DNA of 64,000 bases from Malaciobacter marinus (lineage in GTDB: Bacteria; Campylobacterota; Campylobacteria; Campylobacterales; Arcobacteraceae). The translations under genes and the position numbers were made by a program. The DNA lies in assembly GCF_003544855.1 (NCBI RefSeq), contig NZ_CP032101.1, forward strand, positions 1,984,001-2,048,000. Direction: 5' to 3'. Within the stretch, counting starts at the first letter, position 1. The number at the start of each line of letters is the position of its first letter. The notes below the pieces were generated by a model. It saw nothing but the letters and a program-made list of their open reading frames with translations, searched no databases and was not told the DNA's origin. Positions 17,784 through 27,314 of this stretch are shown piece by piece.

Positions 17784-18239
17784 TTAATTATTATCATCGA
17801 AAATTGAATCTATCTCTTTTACTCTTTCAAAAGCACTTTTTGCTGTTTGTTTAGCTTCTTTTGAAACTTCTTCATTTACCTCTAATACATTTTCAATATC
17901 AACTGTTAATCCTAAAAAAAGAACTCTTCGACAAAATCCTTTTAAATAACTTATTAATATTGGTGTTGGTAAGTTATGTGTTGAGTACATATAATCCCTA
18001 TCATCACTCAAATCCATAACTTCAACACTTCCTACTTTCATTCCCGTCATTGCATCTGCTACAATGATTAAATCAGGTGCATACTCTCTTATTTTGTGAA
18101 ATTCACTCTCAGGAGTATCTTCTCCATAAAATATCTGCCAATCTAAAGAGCTATCTTTTTCAATTAAACTTCCTAAATAAGCAGTTACTCCATCATCTCC
18201 TCTTAAAGTATTTCCTATTGTTAAAATTGCTTTTTTCAT
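17784..18239 (-). CDS. [NiFe]-hydrogenase maturation endopeptidase (HycI-like)
   Basis: A 151-residue protease of the HycI/HyaD family that removes the C-terminal tail of the hydrogenase large subunit after nickel insertion. The motif LTIGNTLRGDDGV at the N terminus provides the metal-sensing Asp, and VADAMTGM plus the His of STHNLP provide the other conserved sites. The start ATG 18237-18239 overlaps the HycH-like stop as ATGA; an upstream in-frame extension has no ribosome binding site. Its substrate is surely the large subunit at 19953-21692. Confidence 0.87.
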   Translation of the reverse strand: MKKAILTIGNTLRGDDGVTAYLGSLIEKDSSLDWQIFYGEDTPESEFHKIREYAPDLIIVADAMTGMKVGSVEVMDLSDDRDYMYSTHNLPTPILISYLKGFCRRVLFLGLTVDIENVLEVNEEVSKEAKQTAKSAFERVKEIDSIFDDNN

Positions 18240-18583
18240 ATGCTTTTCCTTATCACAATAAATCCTTCTTCCAAAGAAGAAAAAAGAGTTTTTAAGTAAC
18301 AATCAGGCATTTCTGGCACTAATAGTTGTGCATGTTCTGGAAAAACTTCTATTTCAAAATATTTAGTTAAGTTTCCTAGTTTAAATTGTGCATATTCTCC
18401 ACAATCTTCAACTACTTTTAAATACTCTTCTTCAGATATTTTCTTTATGCACTCCATAAAATCTACAGTTCCTACACCATGACCAACAGCCATTGAAAAA
18501 ATTTTTACTTGTTTATATTTTTCAGGTAAATCTGGTGATGTAGGATCTACTCTTCTTTTAGTTAATTTACATATTTCTATCAT
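18236..18583 (-). CDS. HycH/HyfJ-like formate hydrogenlyase maturation protein
   Basis: A 115-residue soluble protein. VKIFSMAVGHGVGTVDFMEC aligns by eye with the conserved segment YSLAIGHHLGVIDC of E. coli HycH, and EIEVFPEHAQLL with its second conserved block. It is somewhat shorter than HycH. HypA was considered but the zinc CxxC pairs are absent. HycH proteins are needed for assembly of the FHL hydrogenase; the mechanism is unclear. It lies between the small-subunit and protease genes. Confidence 0.72.
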   Translation of the reverse strand: MIEICKLTKRRVDPTSPDLPEKYKQVKIFSMAVGHGVGTVDFMECIKKISEEEYLKVVEDCGEYAQFKLGNLTKYFEIEVFPEHAQLLVPEMPDCYLKTLFSSLEEGFIVIRKSI

Positions 18584-18594
18584 TTTTAACTTCT

Positions 18595-19410
18595 TTAAAT
18601 TATAAATTTATCCTCATCGTTAATGATTACAAACTGTTTCATATACTTTAAGTAAACATTATTATGAAGTTTTTGCATACACTCTTCATACCTTGAATCT
18701 TCTTCTTCACTACTATATATCTCTATAACTTTTTTAGTTTTTTTGATATCTTTTATATCACTAGTATTTTTTAAAGCATTAATATATTTTTCATAAAGTT
18801 TTCTACCAAAGTAATAACTCATAAGCCTTTTAGCTTCAACTAAAACATCTCTTTCAAAAAGAATATTTCCTAATAAAGAATCTTCAAGTACTGGAGAATC
18901 ATTAGAACCATCTTTATGTTCTTTATATTCAAGTTTTTGTTCTAAAATTCCAAGTGCTGATGCTAATCCATGAACAATAGTAGCTGGATGAGGAGGACAT
19001 CCTGGAATATATACATCCACAGGAATAACCTTATCAATTCCACCCCACACACTATATGCATCATGAAAAATACCTCCACTTGAACCACAAGCACCAATTG
19101 CAACTACTACTTTTGGATCTGGAGTTGCTTCATACGCTCGTAATAAAGGATAATACATTTGTCTAGTAACTGGTCCTGAACATATTAATATATCTGCATG
19201 TCTTGGACTTGCAACAAGTTTAAAACCTAATCTCTCAGGATCCCACATTGGTGTAATAGCTGCAAAAATTTCAATTTCACAACCATTGCATGAACCACAA
19301 TCAACTCTAAAAACATTAAAACTTCTTTTAATATTTTTTAGATGTTCTAATTTTGCTTCAAGATTATTTGCATCTTTTATATCTTCTGGTACTACATATG
19401 TTTTACTCAT
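18595..19410 (-). CDS. hyfI: FHL hydrogenase small subunit (HyfI/HycG, NuoB-like)
   Basis: A 271-residue membrane-associated subunit holding the [4Fe-4S] cluster next to the NiFe site. FRVDCGSCNGCEIE, AIGACGSSGG and YIPGCPPHP supply the four cluster cysteines shared with NuoB. The last 100 residues are a charged extension (KDGSNDSPVLE onward) not needed for the core fold. It overlaps the ferredoxin gene by 4 bp. It takes electrons from the ferredoxin-like subunits to the large subunit. Confidence 0.9.
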   Translation of the reverse strand: MSKTYVVPEDIKDANNLEAKLEHLKNIKRSFNVFRVDCGSCNGCEIEIFAAITPMWDPERLGFKLVASPRHADILICSGPVTRQMYYPLLRAYEATPDPKVVVAIGACGSSGGIFHDAYSVWGGIDKVIPVDVYIPGCPPHPATIVHGLASALGILEQKLEYKEHKDGSNDSPVLEDSLLGNILFERDVLVEAKRLMSYYFGRKLYEKYINALKNTSDIKDIKKTKKVIEIYSSEEEDSRYEECMQKLHNNVYLKYMKQFVIINDEDKFII

Positions 19411-19943
19411 TTTGTACCCCTTTTAAAATTACTTGTTAAATTTTCAACTTCATGATTTCTTTTACAATCTGTACAAGTTCTTATATATTTAACTTTTGTA
19501 TCTAAACTATTTTTATCCCATCCAGCTTTTTGTAATCTATTTAAATTGTATGAAATAAGTTTTTTCGTTGTAAAAGGTTTATTGCAAACTTCACAATATT
19601 GAACATCAAGTTCACCTCTTTCTTTTAAACTATTTTTATCAAATTTTACTGCTAATTCAAACTCTTTTGAAAGTACAATAGCACTTGTTGGGCATACCTC
19701 ATCACATCTACCACAAAAAATACATCTTGCAGCATCAAACTCCCATACTAGTTTTGTATTCTCTTTATTTAATTTTACATTTATAGCATTTGATGGACAA
19801 GCAACCCCACAAGCAGTACACCCAATACAATTTTCATATGTATATGATGGTTTTCCTCTAAAACCATCAAATACTTCATATGGTTCTAAAGGATATTTAT
19901 GTGTTGCACTTCCATACTTTTTTGTCATATCAAGTAGTTTCAT
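19407..19943 (-). CDS. hyfH: FHL electron-transfer ferredoxin subunit (HyfH/HycF, NuoI-like)
   Basis: A 178-residue protein with two [4Fe-4S] motifs, CIGCTACGVACP and CIFCGRCDEVCP. These are followed by CEVCNKPF and CTDCKRN, CxxC pairs that may bind zinc or another metal. The match to HycF/HyfH is good in length and layout. It relays electrons between the HyfA-type ferredoxin and the small subunit HyfI. Confidence 0.9.
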   Translation of the reverse strand: MKLLDMTKKYGSATHKYPLEPYEVFDGFRGKPSYTYENCIGCTACGVACPSNAINVKLNKENTKLVWEFDAARCIFCGRCDEVCPTSAIVLSKEFELAVKFDKNSLKERGELDVQYCEVCNKPFTTKKLISYNLNRLQKAGWDKNSLDTKVKYIRTCTDCKRNHEVENLTSNFKRGTK

Positions 19944-19952
19944 ATCTTACTC

Positions 19953-21692
19953 CTACATATTTTTCAATGGATGACTTTTTAAAGATTGTGAATATCTTTT
20001 TAAGTCTTTTTGCGTTAATACTTTAGTTTTTTTGCTATTAACATCAACAATAGTAACTCTTTCTGTACACGAAAAGCATGGGTCTAAAGAACAAACTATC
20101 AATGCTGCATCTGCAATTGTATTTCCTCTAAATTGGAATCTTAAAGATGGCCAGTTATTATAAGTTGCTGCTCTACATCTCCATCTATATACTTTTTGTG
20201 CATTTCCATGCATAATCCAGTGAATATTTTCACCTCTTGGAGCTTCATCATTTCCTAAAGCATATGCTTCTGGTTTAATCATAGTCTGAGGAGTAATAAT
20301 AGTTTGTCCACCTGGCATCATTTCAAAACATTGTCTAATAATAGAAATAGATTCAACTAATTCTTTATATCTTACAGTTTCTCTTGCAAATACATCACAA
20401 CCATCTTCTGTTGGAATTTTAAAATCTAATTGATCTAAAAAGTCATAAGGATGGTCATATCTTGAATCTCTTTTAAAACCACTTCCTCTTACATTTGGAC
20501 CAACAGGAGAAAAGTCTCTTGCAACTTGTTTATCTAAAATACCAACGCCTTTCCATCTTGCAACTTGATTTTTATCATCCATAACAGCGTCCCAAACTTC
20601 ATCTAATTGAGTTTCAATAGTTTTTAGAAGTTCTAAACTTTTTTTAATCTCTTTACCTGTCATATCTCTTCTTAATCCACCCATTACAACATTTCCGTAG
20701 GTTTTTCTCCCACCTGTTACTAATTGGGCTAATTCCATAGAGAACTCTCTGATTCTAAAAATATGCATAAAGGCATTCATATTTCCAGTAACTTCACAAG
20801 CAAGACCTATATTTAAAAGATGTGAGTGAAGTCTTTCAATCTCTAGACAAATAACTCTCATAGCTTGAGCTCTTAAAGGTATTTCAAGTCCTATTGCTTT
20901 TTCTGCTGATTCTATACAAGCAATTGCATGGGCATAACCACAAATACCACAAACTCTTTCAGCTAAATATCCCATTTGGTCATAGTTCATTCTATTTTCA
21001 GCAAGCTTTTCCATACCTCTGTGTTGGTAAAAAAGTCTATAATCAGCATCAATAATTGTATCACCATCACAATATAATCTAAAATGTCCTGGCTCATCAC
21101 TTGTAATATGTAAAGGCCCTAAAGGCACATCTAAAACTCCTGCGCCTTTTGGTTTCATAAACTCATAATCAGGCTCATCTTTATGATCAACTGGATCTGG
21201 TCTATGTCTATAATCCATAGAATCTTTTCTTAATGGGAAAAGCCCCTCAGGCCAATCATCTGAAACCATAAGTCTTCTTGGATCTGGAAGTCCAACCGCT
21301 GTTAGTCCAAACATATCGTATGCTTCTCTTTCATACCAAACTGCTGCTGGAACTTTTAATGTAACTGATGGATAAGTTAAATCAGATGCTGGAAGATAAG
21401 TTTTTACAGTAATCCAACATTTTTGATCTTGTGGTAACTCATCTCCTTCAAACATTTTATTACCTTCCATAGAAAGTACATAATATAAAGCATAGTTACC
21501 ATTTAACTGTCGCTCATCATTTGGAATCATTGTTGATAACCAACCACCTAAATCATAATATAAAATTCTTACTGCTTCTGGAAGATCATTTCTATCAACT
21601 GTAATTGTTATTTGATCTTCTGGTTGTCTATAAACATCTCTTATTGCTATTGTTTCTTTTACTTTATCAATAAAGTTTTGACCTACTTTCAT
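19953..21692 (-). CDS. hyfG: FHL [NiFe]-hydrogenase large subunit (HyfG/HycE)
   Basis: A 579-residue fusion of a NuoC-like domain (about 1-170) and a NuoD/hydrogenase large-subunit domain. Nickel ligands are visible in RVCGICGYAH and DPCFSC. After DPCFSCTER a tail of about 34 residues begins VTIVDV, corresponding to the peptide that HycI removes from E. coli HycE; the matching protease is encoded downstream. It catalyses proton reduction to H2 on the cytoplasmic side and is the group 4 signature gene of this operon. Confidence 0.94.
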   Translation of the reverse strand: MKVGQNFIDKVKETIAIRDVYRQPEDQITITVDRNDLPEAVRILYYDLGGWLSTMIPNDERQLNGNYALYYVLSMEGNKMFEGDELPQDQKCWITVKTYLPASDLTYPSVTLKVPAAVWYEREAYDMFGLTAVGLPDPRRLMVSDDWPEGLFPLRKDSMDYRHRPDPVDHKDEPDYEFMKPKGAGVLDVPLGPLHITSDEPGHFRLYCDGDTIIDADYRLFYQHRGMEKLAENRMNYDQMGYLAERVCGICGYAHAIACIESAEKAIGLEIPLRAQAMRVICLEIERLHSHLLNIGLACEVTGNMNAFMHIFRIREFSMELAQLVTGGRKTYGNVVMGGLRRDMTGKEIKKSLELLKTIETQLDEVWDAVMDDKNQVARWKGVGILDKQVARDFSPVGPNVRGSGFKRDSRYDHPYDFLDQLDFKIPTEDGCDVFARETVRYKELVESISIIRQCFEMMPGGQTIITPQTMIKPEAYALGNDEAPRGENIHWIMHGNAQKVYRWRCRAATYNNWPSLRFQFRGNTIADAALIVCSLDPCFSCTERVTIVDVNSKKTKVLTQKDLKRYSQSLKSHPLKNM

Positions 21693-21703
21693 AACCTATC
21701 TCC

Positions 21704-23188
21704 TTATATACCCATAATAATATTTACTGCATTTTGTAATAGTGCGAACCAAGGCTTAATAGTAAATACCCCAAAAATTATAATCAATGAAGCAAGACCA
21801 ATTAATGGTAAGTTTGCACTTAAAGGTAACTCATTTCTTAAAACTTTTGAATTACTTTTCCCAAATGTTGCAAGATTAAAGTGTGAAAAGTCAGCAATAA
21901 AGATTATAATCAGACCAATAATAAATAATATAACTTCTAAATTTAGTCCATTTACGATTGATTGTTTTATCATTAAAAATTCACTTACAAAAATTGCAAA
22001 TCCTGGAACACCAACTAAAGAACAAACAGCAATACCAAATAAAATTGCTGTAATTGGAGCTATTTTTATTAGCCCACCCATTTTAGTCATATCTCTTGTT
22101 CCATAAATTTGAATCATATTTCCTGTAACACAAAAAGCTAAAGCTTTTGTAACTGAGTGAGCTAAAACATGGAATAGTGCTGCAAATAATCCAACTGCTC
22201 CTCCAATACCTAAACCAAATGCAATTACACCCATATGTGCAATTGAGTGATAAGCAAACATTCTTTTAACATCATGTTGCATAAGTAAGAAAAATGATGC
22301 AATAAAAATTGTAACTAAACCACTTATTATCATTAGTGATTGAACATACTCAAACCCTGCAAGTGAATTACCCACAACAGCGTAGTATCTAATTAAAGCT
22401 AAAATTGCACATTTTAAAAGTATTCCTGATAACATAGCTGATGATGGAGCTGGACCTTCTGAGTGTACATCTGGTAACCAAGTATGAGTTGGTGCAAGCC
22501 CTGCTTTTGTTCCAAAACCAATCAATGCAAATACAAAAATAAGTTTTAATGCATCTGGATCAATCTCTTTTGAGTGTGCCATTAATGTAGTCCAAAGCAT
22601 TGCACTGTGACTATCATTTATGATATTAAAACCTGCACTATAAAGTAATACTGTTGCATATAAAGCAAAAGCTAAACCAATACTACAAATAATAATATAT
22701 TTCCAACCTGTTTCTGTTGATTTTTTACTCTTATGAATAGCAACCATAAATACAGAAGATAATGTAGTAGCTTCAATACCAACCCACATTAAAGCAATAT
22801 TATTTGCAAGAACTGAAAAAGTCATTGTAAAAACAAATAGATGAAAAAGAGTAAAAAATAGTTTAGTATCTTTTACAGTTAATTCACCTTTTTCAACTTC
22901 CCATTGCATATATTTAACTGAATAAAGATTAACTAAAAGTCCAGTTACTGCAATTAGTGAAATAAAAACTGCTCCTAATGAATCTAGAAAAAACATCTCA
23001 TCAAAGATAAAATATGTTTGTCCATCAATTACTTTTGATACAGCTAATAAGCCTATAATACTAGTTGCCATAGAACCAAGTATGTGAAAAGTACTAAGTA
23101 CTTTATAATTTTTTGGTAAAAACCATATTACTACTGATGCAATAACAGGTAAAACCATTAATAAGTATAATAATTGTTGAATATCCAT
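21704..23188 (-). CDS. hyfF: hydrogenase-4 antiporter-like subunit HyfF
   Basis: A 494-residue membrane subunit related to Mrp antiporters and NuoL/M/N, with about 14 helices. It contains IALMWVGIEATTLSSV, the Lys-bearing GFGTKAGLAPTHTWLPDVHSEGPAPSSAMLSG and MFAYHSIAHMG, which are typical of proton/sodium channel subunits. It is expected to couple H2 evolution to ion translocation. Together with HyfB it makes two antiporter-like subunits. Confidence 0.9.
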   Translation of the reverse strand: MDIQQLLYLLMVLPVIASVVIWFLPKNYKVLSTFHILGSMATSIIGLLAVSKVIDGQTYFIFDEMFFLDSLGAVFISLIAVTGLLVNLYSVKYMQWEVEKGELTVKDTKLFFTLFHLFVFTMTFSVLANNIALMWVGIEATTLSSVFMVAIHKSKKSTETGWKYIIICSIGLAFALYATVLLYSAGFNIINDSHSAMLWTTLMAHSKEIDPDALKLIFVFALIGFGTKAGLAPTHTWLPDVHSEGPAPSSAMLSGILLKCAILALIRYYAVVGNSLAGFEYVQSLMIISGLVTIFIASFFLLMQHDVKRMFAYHSIAHMGVIAFGLGIGGAVGLFAALFHVLAHSVTKALAFCVTGNMIQIYGTRDMTKMGGLIKIAPITAILFGIAVCSLVGVPGFAIFVSEFLMIKQSIVNGLNLEVILFIIGLIIIFIADFSHFNLATFGKSNSKVLRNELPLSANLPLIGLASLIIIFGVFTIKPWFALLQNAVNIIMGI

Positions 23189-23191
23189 ACC

Positions 23192-23839
23192 TTATCCTTT
23201 CAACTCAGTTGCTTTTGAAACATCTAAAGAACCAAAATATTTAAAGAATCTAGATGCAAAAATAGATGTAATAATTACTGCAAATAAAGCATCAGTTAAA
23301 ATTCCTAACTCTACAATTTCTGGTGAGTTATATGCCATTAATGCTAAAGATAAATGTATTCCATTTTCAAAAGTACAATAAGCAAGAATTTGTTTAATTG
23401 CTGAATTTCTTAATACAAATCCAAAAATTCCAATCATAAAAATTGTAATTGATGCAATTAAAGGTATATGCTCTTTTATTAATGAAAATTTCAAATATAT
23501 TGGATATAAAGCCATTGCAATAGCTAATGAAAATGCAATAGCAACAATTGGACTTACATAAAATCCAAGTACGGGTTCATCCTCATGTTCAACTTTTAAC
23601 TTTTTAATAAGTCTTAGTAAAATAACTGGCACAAAAATTACTTTTGTAAAAAACGCAATTATCGCCCAACTACCTAACTCATCTGCTGAATATGTTTTAT
23701 AAAGATAAATAAAAATCATCACTAATATAAACGTTTGAAAAGAGTACGCATATGTAGCAAGTTTATAATTTCTTATTCCAAAAACACAAAGTGAACTAAT
23801 AATTAAAATTATTGATAATATACTTAATAAATCAATCAT
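23192..23839 (-). CDS. hyfE: hydrogenase-4 membrane subunit HyfE (NuoK-like fusion)
   Basis: A 215-residue protein with six or seven hydrophobic helices. The C-terminal part (LAYCTFENGIHLSLALMAYNSPEIVELGILTDAL) resembles NuoK/MrpC-like sequence with buried glutamates. Length and place between HyfC and HyfF match E. coli HyfE. It is a structural and ion-path subunit of the membrane arm. Confidence 0.85.
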   Translation of the reverse strand: MIDLLSILSIILIISSLCVFGIRNYKLATYAYSFQTFILVMIFIYLYKTYSADELGSWAIIAFFTKVIFVPVILLRLIKKLKVEHEDEPVLGFYVSPIVAIAFSLAIAMALYPIYLKFSLIKEHIPLIASITIFMIGIFGFVLRNSAIKQILAYCTFENGIHLSLALMAYNSPEIVELGILTDALFAVIITSIFASRFFKYFGSLDVSKATELKG

Positions 23840-23840
23840 C

Positions 23841-24764
23841 TTACACTCCTACCACATATAAAATTAGTGCTATTATAGATATAATTAGTGGTGGAATTGC
23901 ACTATTTTTTAAACTTGTTAAGACTTTAAATCTAGGTCCAAAGTTATCTATAAATACAGCAGCTACATAAAAAATTCCAACTTTTAAAATAAATACAATC
24001 AATGCTAAAAATGGATTTTCAAAATTCCATGGTTCAAAAATAGTTAAAAAAAGTCCAATTATTGCAACTTGTTTTAATATTAATGCAGCATGTGCTATTG
24101 AAAAATCTGAGCCTGAATACTCACCTAAAACACCTTCTTGTAACTCTTGTTCTGCTTCTGCTAAGTCATAAGGTTTTCTACCAGTTTCAACATAAACTGC
24201 CCATAAAAAAGATATAGAAGCAATTGCAAATGCTGGTGTGTGATATCCAATTTCTCCACTTCTTACTAAGTGTTGAATTTCAACTAAGTTTGTAGTTCCT
24301 GCTAATAAAATAACTACTAATAAACTTATCATCATTACAGGTTCAACAAAAATTCCTAAAATTTGTTCTCTTCCTCCACCAACACCTGCAAATGGATTTC
24401 CAGAATCAATTGATGTTGCACCAAATGCAAATCTTAATAATGCTCCTAAGTAAATAAATACTAATACATCAGCATAAGCTCCCGCAAAACTATTTGAACT
24501 ATATGTAATAGGTATAGTTGCAAGTAATGCTGCCCCTGCTGCAAAAAGAGCAAAAGGTCCTGTTTTAAACACCCAATGGGCACACGAAGGTGCTGTTCTA
24601 CTTCTTTTTAAAAGTTTACTAATATCTCTATATGTTTGAAAAAAGTCTGGTGCACCTTCTCTTGATTGCAATTTAGCTCTTAATTTTCTTGCCATTCCGT
24701 CAAACAAAGGTGCTATAAGAACAATTGAGATAACTTGTAAAATCATAAATAATATACTGTCCAT
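23841..24764 (-). CDS. hyfC: hydrogenase membrane anchor subunit (HyfC/HycD, NuoH-like)
   Basis: A 307-residue polytopic protein. APLFDGMARKLRAKLQSREG and FFQTYRDISKLLKR are the NuoH/HycD segments that contact the hydrogenase module, and ETGRKPYDLAEAEQELQEG is the conserved acidic loop. It anchors the soluble arm and passes the conformational or proton signal to the antiporter-like subunits. Confidence 0.92.
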   Translation of the reverse strand: MDSILFMILQVISIVLIAPLFDGMARKLRAKLQSREGAPDFFQTYRDISKLLKRSRTAPSCAHWVFKTGPFALFAAGAALLATIPITYSSNSFAGAYADVLVFIYLGALLRFAFGATSIDSGNPFAGVGGGREQILGIFVEPVMMISLLVVILLAGTTNLVEIQHLVRSGEIGYHTPAFAIASISFLWAVYVETGRKPYDLAEAEQELQEGVLGEYSGSDFSIAHAALILKQVAIIGLFLTIFEPWNFENPFLALIVFILKVGIFYVAAVFIDNFGPRFKVLTSLKNSAIPPLIISIIALILYVVGV

Positions 24765-24775
24765 AATGCACTCCT

Positions 24776-26737
24776 TTAAAGTAAATAACTAATTCCGACA
24801 AAAAGGCATAATGCGATTAATATATATAAAGAGTACATATTTACATTTCCATTTTGCATTTTTGATACTACTTTTGCAGTATTAACTGTAAGCTTGATAA
24901 CTGGTTCGTATAATAAATTCCACCAAATATCTTTTGCATGTGTTTCATAAACTACAGGGGCAAAATAACCTTGGTCTTTTACTTTTGTTTCACTTCTATA
25001 TAACCAATTAAGCAATCTTCTTAAATCACCTGTAAAAGGTGAAGCTGTCATTTGCATTCTACTATCATATTTAAAACCGCAAGCCCATGGATCAGTCTGT
25101 CTTGGTTTTGTTCTATTAGCTTTTGCTAATTTTAAAATTACAACTGGAATTAACACAGTTATAACTAAAACAGCTGCTATTAATAGTGGAGATACTGTTG
25201 ATCCCATAGGTGAATTAATAACTGTTCCATTTACAGCTTCATAATTTCCAGAGAATGAAGAAACAACAAGCATAATATCTTTAACAACAATATTTGCACC
25301 AAGACCAAAAGCAATACATCCAGCTACAAGAACAAACATTCCAATTACCATAGTTACAGGAACTTCTCTTGCATTTTCAAATATTTTTTTATCTCTTGGA
25401 GTTCCACCAAAAATAACACTATATGCTTTTACAAAACACATAACTGCTAATGCTCCTGTTAATGCTAAAGCAACAATTGCTATACAAAAGACAACTCTAC
25501 TACTTGCATATTCTGAAAGTGCTCCTTGAAACATACCTTGATATGTAACCCATTCACTAACAAAACCATTAAGTGGTGGAATTGCAGTAATTGCTAAAGA
25601 ACCAATTAAAAATGCAAATGCTGTTAAAGGCATTTTTCTTGCTAAACCACCTAGGTTATCCATCTCTTTAGTATGAGTTGTATATAAAACACTTCCCGCA
25701 CCTAAGAATAGTAATCCTTTAAAAGTTGCATGATTTAAGATATGATATAAACCTGCAAGAAAACCTATAGCTGCTAATGTTGGCATATTTGCTGCAATTC
25801 CATAAACACCAGTTCCTAAACCTAAAAGAATTATTCCAATATTTTCAACTGAGTGATATGCTAATAATGCTTTATAGTCATGTTGTACAAGTGCATAAAG
25901 TACTCCAAGTAATGCAGATAAGGCACCAACAATAATAATTAAAAGTCCCCACCACTCCATTACTGGAAGCCATAAACAAAATTTAATTATCCCAAAAAGT
26001 GCAACTTTAATCATAACTCCACTCATAAGAGCAGATACATTTGTTGGAGCTGCTGGGTGAGCTTTTGGTAACCAAACATGCATAGGAAACATCCCTGCTT
26101 TTGAACCAAATCCAATAAACGCTAATAAAAAAACAATACTTGCCATTACAGGTGATAATTGGATATTTTCATAAGAACTAAACTCTAATGAACCAGTTTG
26201 TGCAGACATAATTAAAAATGCTGCTGTAATACACATTGCTCCTAAGTGAGCAATTCCTAAATAAATCATTATTGCTTTTAATGAACTTTTAGAATCATTA
26301 AAACAAATTAAGTATGCAGAAATTACTGTCATACATTCCCAAAATATGATAAACCAAAATACATCTGATGAAGCAATTAATAAAAGCATTGATAAAATAA
26401 ATGCATTAAATAATCCTGCCATCACAGCTAAACTTCCTTTTTTCTCATACTCACCAGAATACTGAATTGCATAAATTGATGAAGCTAGTGAAACTAAACT
26501 CACAACAAATGAAAAAAAGTTTCCCAAAGGGTTTAGAACAAGTTTAGGGCTATATAGTAAGCTTTCAAACATATTAATACTAACTGTTTGCTCTAAATTT
26601 ACTAAAAAATAAAACACTGCATAAGCTGAAGCAATAGCAGAAATTGAAAATCCTACTTTTGCTGCAATTTTGTTTTGTTTATATAATAGTAAAGATATAA
26701 TACAACCTATAACATACAAAAAATATACTTGTGTCAT
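24776..26737 (-). CDS. hyfB: hydrogenase-4 antiporter-like subunit HyfB
   Basis: A 653-residue NuoL/MrpA-like membrane protein with about 15-16 helices. IIFWECMTVISAYLICF, GFGSKAGMFPMHVWLPKAHPAAPTNVSALMSG and LLAYHSVENIG carry the conserved Glu and Lys residues of ion-translocating subunits. The long C-terminal loop (DPWACGFKYDSRMQMTASPF) is typical of HyfB/HycC. No HyfD gene lies in the operon, so this and HyfF are the only pump-like subunits. Confidence 0.9.
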   Translation of the reverse strand: MTQVYFLYVIGCIISLLLYKQNKIAAKVGFSISAIASAYAVFYFLVNLEQTVSINMFESLLYSPKLVLNPLGNFFSFVVSLVSLASSIYAIQYSGEYEKKGSLAVMAGLFNAFILSMLLLIASSDVFWFIIFWECMTVISAYLICFNDSKSSLKAIMIYLGIAHLGAMCITAAFLIMSAQTGSLEFSSYENIQLSPVMASIVFLLAFIGFGSKAGMFPMHVWLPKAHPAAPTNVSALMSGVMIKVALFGIIKFCLWLPVMEWWGLLIIIVGALSALLGVLYALVQHDYKALLAYHSVENIGIILLGLGTGVYGIAANMPTLAAIGFLAGLYHILNHATFKGLLFLGAGSVLYTTHTKEMDNLGGLARKMPLTAFAFLIGSLAITAIPPLNGFVSEWVTYQGMFQGALSEYASSRVVFCIAIVALALTGALAVMCFVKAYSVIFGGTPRDKKIFENAREVPVTMVIGMFVLVAGCIAFGLGANIVVKDIMLVVSSFSGNYEAVNGTVINSPMGSTVSPLLIAAVLVITVLIPVVILKLAKANRTKPRQTDPWACGFKYDSRMQMTASPFTGDLRRLLNWLYRSETKVKDQGYFAPVVYETHAKDIWWNLLYEPVIKLTVNTAKVVSKMQNGNVNMYSLYILIALCLFVGISYLL

Positions 26738-26747
26738 TAGGTATCCT

Positions 26748-27314
26748 TTATTTATATTTCATTTTTTCTTTAGTAAAAGACTCAACAGTTTTTTGTGCTT
26801 TCTCTTCTATAAAGTTATTATTTAAATTGTCTCGAAAAGATAAGGCATTTGTAGGACAAACCTCCACACATGAAGGTCCGTCTTCTCTTCCTACACATAA
26901 ATCACATTTAACCGCTATAGATTTTACACCTACTTCAGATTGTATTGTTAAGTTATATTTAGGCTCCATTGTATAATCAATAGATGGCATTAATTCAGCT
27001 TCTGGTCTAATTGCTCCAAAAGGACATGCAACTGTACACATTTTACAACCTATACAAATTTCTTCATGTAAAGCAATACAATCTTTTTCAAACTCTAAAG
27101 CACCAACAGGGCAAACATTTGCACAAGGAGCATCATCACACTGTCTACATTGATTTGGCATTGTTCCACTGTTTGTTCTAGTTACTATAAGTCTAGGAAC
27201 TGCCAATTTCCCTCTTTCATAAGCAGACTCATAACAAGCCGCCATACAAGTTGCACAACCAATACATACATTTGGATCTGCTATTACATATTTATTTTTT
27301 AATGGTAAGCTCAT
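26748..27314 (-). CDS. hyfA: FHL ferredoxin subunit (HyfA/HycB)
   Basis: A 188-residue polyferredoxin with four clusters of cysteines: CIGCATCMAACYE, CRQCDDAPCANVCP, CIGCKMCTVACP and CDLCVGREDGPSCVEVCP. This is the HycB/HyfA/HydN type that takes electrons directly from the formate dehydrogenase. Its start shares a base with the stop of the selenoprotein gene just upstream, so the two are translationally coupled partners. Confidence 0.9.
   Translation of the reverse strand: MSLPLKNKYVIADPNVCIGCATCMAACYESAYERGKLAVPRLIVTRTNSGTMPNQCRQCDDAPCANVCPVGALEFEKDCIALHEEICIGCKMCTVACPFGAIRPEAELMPSIDYTMEPKYNLTIQSEVGVKSIAVKCDLCVGREDGPSCVEVCPTNALSFRDNLNNNFIEEKAQKTVESFTKEKMKYK

Noticed and set aside
18236-18583. 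HypA-type nickel insertion protein
   Set aside because: No zinc-binding CxxC pairs and no MHE start; the conserved AVGHGVGTVDF segment fits HycH.
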